Assembly (NCBI GenBank): GCA_015490115.1
Contig: WFYM01000047.1
Coordinates: 1 to 10,930, forward strand
Origin: Aquificaceae bacterium
Lineage (GTDB): Bacteria; Aquificota; Aquificia; Aquificales; Aquificaceae
Length of the DNA: 10,930 bases
Direction of reading: 5' to 3'
The position numbers and the translations under genes are program-made. This document shows, in pieces, positions 5,967 to 10,930 of this stretch. Positions within the stretch are counted from its first letter, which is position 1. The number at the start of each line of letters is the position of its first letter. Under the pieces are notes generated by a model. The model was given only the letters and a program-made list of their open reading frames with translations, had not been told where the DNA came from and ran no database searches.

Positions 5967-8297
5967 ATGGAAGAGGCGGCAAGGGTAGGAAACTGTCCTG
6001 AACCCATTATCATAGAAGCCGGTGGATACGCGGGTCAGGCGGACGGTGCGGTAGTGGTCAGGCAGGGTGACACCGCGGTCCTCGTAACAGCGGTAATGTC
6101 CGACGAGCCTAACACGGACATAGACTTTACACCCCTCACGGTCGACTACAGGGAGAGACCCTCCGCCTACGGGAAGATACCGGGAGGTTTCATAAAGAGG
6201 GAGGGGAGGCCGACGGACAGGGAGATACTCGTATCGAGGGTAATAGACAGACCCATAAGACCTCTGTTTCCGGAGGGCTTCTTCCACGACGTCGTCGTTA
6301 CAGCCCTTACCCTCTCGGCGGACGACAGATACGATCCGGACGTCCTCGCCATAACCGGAGCCTCCGCAGCCCTCCACATATCGAGGATACCTTGGGAGGG
6401 ACCGATAGCAGGGGTGAGGGTCTGCAGGATAAACGGTGAGTTCGTTGCGAACCCGACTTACGAGGAAAGGAAGGAGGCGGACCTCGAGATAGTTATGGCG
6501 GGAACTAAAGATGCGATAGTCATGGTAGAGGGGGGAGGGAAGGAGGTCCCAGAAGAAGTCTTGACGGACGCCCTCTTCTTTGGTCTCGAAGCTATAAAGG
6601 AACTCATAGAGGTTCAGGAAAAGTTGAGGAAGGAGATGGGAGTCCCCAAGGCTGAGTTCCAGAAGGTAACCCTCGACGAGGAGATCCTGAAGAAGCTCGA
6701 AGAGGAATGCACACCCGAGATTTTGAAAGCCTTCTCGATCAGGGACAAAAAGGAAAGATACAAAACACTCGACTCCATAGTCGAGAGCTTCATAGAGAGG
6801 AACTCAATACCGGAAGACCTCCACTTCAACGTCAAGTTCTTCTTTAAAAAGCTCGAGAGCAGGCTGATGAGGGAGAAGATACTAAAGGAGGGGATCAGGA
6901 TAGACGGGAGGAGACCCGAGGAGATAAGACCGATAGAGATAAAGGTCCACCCCTTCGACACTCCCCACGGCTCCGCCATATTCAGGAGGGGTCAAACTCA
7001 GGCTTACGTTACCGTTACCTTGGGCGCTCCCGACGAAGCCCAGATGATAGAGACCATAGCGGAGGGTGAGGTCTTCAAGAGGTTCATGCTCCACTACAAC
7101 TTCCCACCCTTCTCAGGAGGGGAAGCCCGCCCTTGGGGTCCGCCGAGGAGGAGGGAGATAGGACACGGAGCCTTGGCTGAAAGGGCTTTAGAACCCGTGA
7201 TCCCCGACGAAGAGGAGTTTCCCTACATAATCAGGATAGTCTCCGACATACTCGAGTCCAACGGTTCCACCTCTATGGCTACAGTCTGCGGAGGTTCCCT
7301 CGCTCTCTTCGACGCCGGAGTCCCCGTAAAGGGGAACAAGCACGTAGCCGGTATAGCTATGGGTCTCATCTTGGAAGGGGAAAAGTACGTGATACTCTCG
7401 GACATACTGGGGGACGAGGACCACCTCGGTGACATGGACTTTAAGGTAGCCGGGACGAGGGAGGGTGTGACGAGCATACAGATGGACATAAAGGTAAAGG
7501 GGATAACGAAGGAGATAATGAAGGAAGCTTTAGAGAGGGCGAGGGAGGGAAGGCTCTACATACTCGAGAAGATGTACGAAGCCATACCCGAGCCGAGGAA
7601 GGAGCTTTCTCCTCGCGCTCCGAGGATAGTGATCCACAGGGTGCCTGAGGAGAAGGCACCGCTGATCATAGGTCCGGGCGGTGCGAACGTGAGGAAGATA
7701 TACGAGGAGACTGAGGTGAAGGTCTGGGTAGGGGAGGAGGGGAAGGTCTACCTCACGGGTTACTCGGACGAAGCCATACAGAAAGCCATAAAGATGATAG
7801 AGGACATAGTAAAGGACGTGGAGGTCGGAAAGGTATACGAGGGGAAGGTGACGAGGGTGGAGCCTTACGGAGCCTTCATAGAACTCTGGCCGGGTAAGAT
7901 AGGACTCCTTCACGTCTCCAAGATGGCTCAGCCCGTAAAGCACGCGGGTGAAAAGTACAGCGTGGGGGACATAGTGAAGGTGAAGGTCCTCGAGATAGAC
8001 GAGTTCGGAAGACCAAAGTTCACGACGATGGGCATAGACGGGGAGGGTGAGGTCCCGAAGGAGCAGAAGGTGGAAGTTGGGAAGGTATACGAAGGAAAGG
8101 TGACGAGGGTGGAGATATACGGAGCTTTTGTAGAGATACTCCCCGGTAAGGTGGGGCTTCTCCACGTGGAGAACATGAGGAGGAGGGTGAGGGACGCAAG
8201 GACGGTCTTTAGGGTGGGTCAGAAGGTAAAGGTGAAGGTCTTCGAACTCGACGAGAGGGGAAGACCGAAGCTGACGGACAGGCTGGACCGCTCATGA
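5967..8297 (+). CDS. pnp: polynucleotide phosphorylase with two S1 domains
   Basis: This 776-residue 3'-5' phosphorolytic exoribonuclease acts in mRNA decay in the cytoplasm. The first RNase PH-like core covers about residues 10-225 (YRERPSAYGKIPGGFIKREG, VIDRPIRPLFPEGF). An all-helical linker follows, then the second core at about 307-545 (FRRGQTQ, FSGGEARPWGPPRRREIGHG, LGDEDHLGDMDFK with catalytic D485, D491 and K493). A KH domain at about 552-613 has GPGG at 569-572. The usual single S1 domain (618-686) is followed by a second one (702-770) beginning with the same 15 residues, VEVGKVYEGKVTRVE. This makes the protein about 65 residues longer than the E. coli enzyme (711). The ATG is 1 nt after the rpsO stop and the TGA overlaps the dut ATG, so all three genes are coupled. 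Confidence 0.97.
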   Translation: MEEAARVGNCPEPIIIEAGGYAGQADGAVVVRQGDTAVLVTAVMSDEPNTDIDFTPLTVDYRERPSAYGKIPGGFIKREGRPTDREILVSRVIDRPIRPLFPEGFFHDVVVTALTLSADDRYDPDVLAITGASAALHISRIPWEGPIAGVRVCRINGEFVANPTYEERKEADLEIVMAGTKDAIVMVEGGGKEVPEEVLTDALFFGLEAIKELIEVQEKLRKEMGVPKAEFQKVTLDEEILKKLEEECTPEILKAFSIRDKKERYKTLDSIVESFIERNSIPEDLHFNVKFFFKKLESRLMREKILKEGIRIDGRRPEEIRPIEIKVHPFDTPHGSAIFRRGQTQAYVTVTLGAPDEAQMIETIAEGEVFKRFMLHYNFPPFSGGEARPWGPPRRREIGHGALAERALEPVIPDEEEFPYIIRIVSDILESNGSTSMATVCGGSLALFDAGVPVKGNKHVAGIAMGLILEGEKYVILSDILGDEDHLGDMDFKVAGTREGVTSIQMDIKVKGITKEIMKEALERAREGRLYILEKMYEAIPEPRKELSPRAPRIVIHRVPEEKAPLIIGPGGANVRKIYEETEVKVWVGEEGKVYLTGYSDEAIQKAIKMIEDIVKDVEVGKVYEGKVTRVEPYGAFIELWPGKIGLLHVSKMAQPVKHAGEKYSVGDIVKVKVLEIDEFGRPKFTTMGIDGEGEVPKEQKVEVGKVYEGKVTRVEIYGAFVEILPGKVGLLHVENMRRRVRDARTVFRVGQKVKVKVFELDERGRPKLTDRLDRS
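7818..8276 (+). repeat. tandem duplication of the S1 domain inside pnp
   Basis: Copy 1 is 7818-8024 and copy 2 is 8070-8276, offset by 252 nt (84 codons) and separated by a short linker. By hand count about 46 of 69 residues are identical. The first 15 residues are fully identical, and their 45 codon bases differ at only 5 silent sites. Confidence 0.85.
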
Positions 8298-8740
8298 TAA
8301 AGGTGAAGGTAAAAAAGCTCCCCCACGCGAAAGACCTCCCCCTCCCCGAATACGCCACACCCATGTCCTCCGGTATGGATCTCAGAGCTGCGGTCTCCGA
8401 ACCCGTCGTCATAAGACCGATGGAGAGGGTCCTGATACCTACCGGACTCGTCCTCGAGATACCCGAAGGCTACGAGGGTCAGATAAGACCAAGGAGCGGT
8501 CTCGCCCTCGAGAAGGGTCTTACGGTCCTGAACGCTCCCGGAACTATAGACGCTGACTACAGGGGTGAGGTGAAGGTCCTCCTCGTCAACTTAGGAGACG
8601 AAGAAGTGACCGTAAGGAGGGGAGAGAGGATAGCCCAGCTCGTTATAGTTCCGGTTGCGAAGGCAAAGCTCGAAGAGGTGGAGGAGGTGGGAACTACGGA
8701 GAGGGGGGAAGGAGGTTTCGGAAGCACCGGGACCTCCTGA
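8294..8740 (+). CDS. dut: dUTP pyrophosphatase (trimeric dUTPase)
   Basis: This 148-residue enzyme hydrolyses dUTP to dUMP and pyrophosphate, keeping uracil out of DNA and supplying dUMP for thymidylate. All five dUTPase motifs are present in order: SSGMDLRA (25-32), RPRSGLAL (65-72), GTIDADYRGEVKVLL (83-97, catalytic Asp probably 88 by analogy with E. coli Asp 90), RRGERIAQLVIVPV (108-121) and the C-terminal RGEGGFGSTGT (137-147) that closes over the substrate. The length is usual. The ATG overlaps the pnp stop by 4 nt (ATGA), so it is probably the last gene of the rpsO-pnp-dut operon. Its stop codon touches the stop of the convergent cytochrome gene, and I see no terminator between them. 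Confidence 0.97.
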   Translation: MIKVKVKKLPHAKDLPLPEYATPMSSGMDLRAAVSEPVVIRPMERVLIPTGLVLEIPEGYEGQIRPRSGLALEKGLTVLNAPGTIDADYRGEVKVLLVNLGDEEVTVRRGERIAQLVIVPVAKAKLEEVEEVGTTERGEGGFGSTGTS

Positions 8741-9247
8741 TCACCTCCTCCTCACGTAGTCGGTAAAGACGAAGTCCTTGTTCTCCACGAGCTTGTGGCA
8801 GGAGAAGCACTGCATATAGTCCTTGGGACTCTTACCGAAGACCTTATACTTTCCCGTCTTCGCATCGTAGACGAACCTCGCAAAGCCCCATCCACCCGTT
8901 TCCTTGAACCTTTTCGAGTCCTTCAGCATGAACTCTACCCTCTGGATCACGTCGGGTTCGAGTGAGGCTTCGAAAGCCGGGTTCTTCTTTATGCTGTAGC
9001 CTATCTTCACGAGTATGGCACCGTCTGGGAACTTCTTCATGCCTTTCTTGTAAGCTTCAACAGCCTTTTCGTTCCCTATTATGTATCTGAGTTCGTTCTT
9101 GTCGGTCCTGAAGTGGGTGGCTACCACGTGCCAGTTCTCGTAGCCTTTGATGAGTCCGAACTTGAGACCCGTGGGTGCTGTAAGGTCCCAAGGCTCCCCA
9201 GCTAAAGCTATGCCCCCAAAGAGCGTTCCTAACACAAACTTCCTCAT
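8741..9247 (-). CDS. secreted c-type cytochrome P460-like protein
   Basis: This 168-residue protein has a signal peptide at residues 1-17 (MRKFVLGTLFGGIALAG) and a single c-type haem site CFSCH (147-151), so it should be a periplasmic haem protein. The order KGYENWHVVATHFRTDKNELRYIIGN, then FPDGAILVK, then VEFMLKDSKRFKETGGWGFARFV and the C-terminal haem site, matches the cytochrome P460 family. Members include hydroxylamine- or NO-oxidising P460 and the cytochrome c'-beta proteins. Whether the Lys that crosslinks to the haem in true P460 is present cannot be decided without an alignment, so the reaction is open; handling of NO or hydroxylamine is the family-based guess. The start is set by GGGAGGTGG about 8 nt upstream. 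It diverges from a two-component system and its stop abuts that of dut. Confidence 0.85.
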   Translation of the reverse strand: MRKFVLGTLFGGIALAGEPWDLTAPTGLKFGLIKGYENWHVVATHFRTDKNELRYIIGNEKAVEAYKKGMKKFPDGAILVKIGYSIKKNPAFEASLEPDVIQRVEFMLKDSKRFKETGGWGFARFVYDAKTGKYKVFGKSPKDYMQCFSCHKLVENKDFVFTDYVRRR

Positions 9248-9268
9248 AACACCACCTCCCTCTGGTTT

Positions 9269-9319
9269 TTGAAAAACTTAAAACCCTTTCTTGAAACTCA
9301 CTTGAACATGAGTTGAAAA
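9269..9319. promoter_or_regulatory. TTGAA direct repeats at 11-bp steps, probable response-regulator operator
   Basis: TTGAA occurs at 9269, 9291, 9302 and 9313, spaced 22, 11 and 11 bp, so all lie on one face of the helix. The last three read as 7-mers, TTGAAAC, TTGAACA and TTGAAAA, separated by 4 bp. This is the layout of PhoB/OmpR-family binding sites. They sit between the cytochrome gene and an OmpR/PhoB-type regulator gene. TTGAAAC (9291-9297) and GTTTCAA (9321-9327) also form a 7-bp inverted repeat. Function is inferred. Confidence 0.55.
9277..9306 (-). promoter_or_regulatory. possible weak promoter of the cytochrome P460 gene
   Basis: On the minus strand TTCAAG (9306-9301) and TTTAAG (9282-9277) are 18 bp apart and could be poor -35 and -10 elements. 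The -35 falls inside a TTGAA repeat, as expected of a promoter activated by a PhoB-type regulator bound in place of a good -35. Both hexamers are weak, so this remains tentative. Confidence 0.3.
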
Positions 9320-9337
9320 AGTTTCAAAATTTCCTCG

Positions 9338-10006
9338 ATGAGGGGAAGGGTCCTCATCGTCGAGGACGACCAGCTCATGGGTGATCTCCTAAGGAGATAC
9401 CTCGAGAGGGAGGGGTTTTCGGTGAAGGTAGCTTCGACCGGAAGGGAAGCTATTGAGGTCTTCGACCTCTTTAGTCCGGACGTTGTGATCCTCGACCTTA
9501 TGCTACCCGACGTGGACGGGTTTGATCTTTGCAGGACCTTTTCGGAGACCGGTTCAATGGTCCTGATCCTGAGCGCCAGAGACGCTGAAGAGGACAGGAT
9601 AGTGGGTTTAGAACTCGGAGCTGACGACTACCTCACGAAACCCTTCAACATGAGGGAGCTTCTCGCGAGGGTAAAGGCGCTCCTCAGGAGAAGGGAAAAG
9701 ACAGGGGACAGGGTGAGGGTGGGGGAGTTCGAGATAAGGGAGGGAGAAAGGAGGATATACGTAAAGGGGAAGCCCCTCGACCTCACAGCCAAGGAATACA
9801 TGGTCCTCAGGAAGGTTCTACTCTCGAAGGGAAAGGTCCTCACGAGAGAGGAAATAGCGAGGGAGGTATACGGTAGTGAGGTCCCCGAATACGAGAGGAT
9901 AATAGACACATACATATACAGGATAAGGACTAAGATAATGGAGGTGGACAGGAGGCTCGCGGAGAGGATAAAAACGGTTAGGGGGTTCGGCTATAGGTTC
10001 GAGTAA
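9338..10006 (+). CDS. OmpR/PhoB-family response regulator
   Basis: This 222-residue two-component response regulator and transcription factor has a receiver domain (about 1-118) with the acidic pocket E9-D10-D11, phosphoacceptor D53 (VVILDLMLPDVDG), switch Ser 79 (LILSARD) and Lys 101 (YLTKPF). The C-terminal winged-helix domain (about 125-222) shows LDLTAKEYMVLRKVLLSKGKVLTREE, the recognition-helix region RIIDTYIYRIRTKI and the closing TVRGFGYRFE. All phosphorylation residues are present. There is no Shine-Dalgarno sequence before the ATG. The histidine kinase gene follows directly and should be its partner. The 11-bp-spaced repeats just upstream suit binding by this family, so control of its own gene and of the divergent cytochrome gene is plausible. 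The signal is unknown. Confidence 0.95.
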   Translation: MRGRVLIVEDDQLMGDLLRRYLEREGFSVKVASTGREAIEVFDLFSPDVVILDLMLPDVDGFDLCRTFSETGSMVLILSARDAEEDRIVGLELGADDYLTKPFNMRELLARVKALLRRREKTGDRVRVGEFEIREGERRIYVKGKPLDLTAKEYMVLRKVLLSKGKVLTREEIAREVYGSEVPEYERIIDTYIYRIRTKIMEVDRRLAERIKTVRGFGYRFE

Positions 10007-10031
10007 GGTCTCCTTCTTCTGGGTCTGTTTC

Positions 10032-10930
10032 GTGGCGCTTTTCCTCACATACCTCGTTGTAGCTTCCATGATAGCCTTCTTCACCGTCAAGATAATAGGG
10101 ATACCCATAGGGAAGAGGATGTTTACAAAGATAGTCCTCTCGATACTCGCCTTCGTCCCGGTTTACCTCTTGATCGCCTACATTCTCTCGAGGTTCGTGA
10201 GCAGGGATCTTCTCAGGCTCGAAAGGTCCATAAGGGACATACCTTACCCGAGGGAGCTTCCGAGGAGCTGGGTTAGGGAGGTGGACAGGCTCTCGGAGGT
10301 CATAGGGGACCAGTCGAGGAGGATAAAGGAGATCATAGAAGCCCAGAGGCTCGCCATATACAGGCTCGCCCACGACCTCAGAACACCCGTTGCGAACCTG
10401 AGGAACATACTGGCGGGCATAAAAGAAGGTGTGGTAGGGAAGGATTACCTTGAGAGGGCTGTGGAGCAGGCGGACAGGATAAGCTCACTCCTCGAGGAGG
10501 CTCTATCACAGATAAGGAAGACGAGCAGGGCTAAGGAAAAGGAAGAGGTAGACCTTTGCGGTTTTCTAAGGTCCTTGGAGAGGCTTTGGTCTTTGAGGTT
10601 CAGGGAAAAGGGTTTGGAGCTTAAGGTGGAGTGCGTGTCGAGTATAAAACTCAGCATCTCACCGATAGACCTCGAGGAGATAATGAACAACTTGATCGAG
10701 AACTCCTTCAAGGTGACGGAAAAAGGAGGCGTTCTGGTGAGGGCTTGGGAGGAGGAGGGGAAGGTCCTGATACTCGTGGAGGATACGGGTGGAGGAATGG
10801 AGAGGGGGAGGCTCGCTGAAGCTTACAGGAAAGGGAGCCTCGGTCTTTACATAGTGAGGGAACTCGTCTGGAGGAACGGAGGGGACGTGAGGATAGAGTC
10901 TTCAAAGAGGGGGACGAGAGTTGTTGTGAC
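10032..10930 (+). CDS. sensor histidine kinase, 3' end beyond the window
   Basis: This membrane kinase should phosphorylate the preceding response regulator. The frame contains two membrane segments (to about 10100, and about 10129-10190) joined by a very short loop, so there is no sizeable periplasmic sensor. A linker follows, then the H-box RLAHDLRTPVANLRN (His codon 10371-10373), the N-box NNLIENSFK (Asn codon at 10701), DTGGGM and GSLGLYIV. The ATP-lid region between the last two is short, with no obvious F-box. The C-terminal part ends at TRVVV at the window edge. The start is uncertain: no in-frame ATG precedes 10068. GTG at 10032 is used here, yet the hydrophobic run begins upstream of it (VSFFWVCF from 10008), after an in-frame stop at 9969-9971. 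A non-standard start overlapping the regulator gene is possible. Confidence 0.88.
   Translation, partial: MALFLTYLVVASMIAFFTVKIIGIPIGKRMFTKIVLSILAFVPVYLLIAYILSRFVSRDLLRLERSIRDIPYPRELPRSWVREVDRLSEVIGDQSRRIKEIIEAQRLAIYRLAHDLRTPVANLRNILAGIKEGVVGKDYLERAVEQADRISSLLEEALSQIRKTSRAKEKEEVDLCGFLRSLERLWSLRFREKGLELKVECVSSIKLSISPIDLEEIMNNLIENSFKVTEKGGVLVRAWEEEGKVLILVEDTGGGMERGRLAEAYRKGSLGLYIVRELVWRNGGDVRIESSKRGTRVVV

Noticed and set aside
7530..8165. Long minus-strand open frame (211 codons) inside pnp.
   Set aside because: It is a shadow of the strongly conserved pnp coding sequence, with unlikely composition and no recognisable motifs or ribosome site.

Overview
The window looks like chromosomal DNA from a thermophilic bacterium of the Aquificales type. 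The reasons are: a tmRNA whose tag ends in PEAELALAA, as I remember it for Aquifex; proteins rich in Lys, Glu, Arg, Val and Ile; heavy use of ATA for Ile and AGG for Arg; and very tight gene packing with few Shine-Dalgarno sites. The lineage call is inference from these signals. There is no sign of transposons, phage genes, CRISPR arrays or tRNA genes.

The left half (1-5399) is read entirely on the minus strand. In transcription order it runs: bioF (biotin synthesis), ssrA (tmRNA), an outer-membrane porin-like protein, a small periplasmic PstS-like binding protein, a membrane GGDEF-EAL protein, and the 5' part of ilvD (branched-chain amino acid synthesis), which runs off the window. Gaps are 19, 11, 3, -4 and 12 nt, so this may be one long transcript with the tmRNA processed out of it. 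The porin, binding protein and GGDEF-EAL genes look like a signalling set spanning the envelope: outer-membrane entry, periplasmic capture, inner-membrane c-di-GMP output. Two of the usual catalytic positions in the EAL domain are replaced.

The strongest anomaly is in ssrA. The tag frame runs ...PEAELALAA, but the expected stop codon after it is absent. An 8-nt loop lies between two perfect 8-nt inverted-repeat arms exactly there. Flipping that loop restores GCC GCC TAA and a loop much like the Aquifex one. This is either a real small inversion, possibly reversible, or a hairpin-induced sequencing or assembly error.

The middle (5413-8740) is on the plus strand: a small TPR-like protein, then an rpsO-pnp-dut operon behind a clear extended -10 promoter. 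The PNPase has a second S1 domain, apparently a tandem duplication.

The right end (8741-10930) has a secreted c-type cytochrome P460-like protein on the minus strand. Diverging from it is an OmpR/PhoB-type response regulator followed by a histidine kinase cut by the window edge. The 90-bp intergenic region carries TTGAA direct repeats at 11-bp steps, the geometry expected of a PhoB/OmpR-type operator. I infer that the two-component system controls the cytochrome gene, itself, or both.
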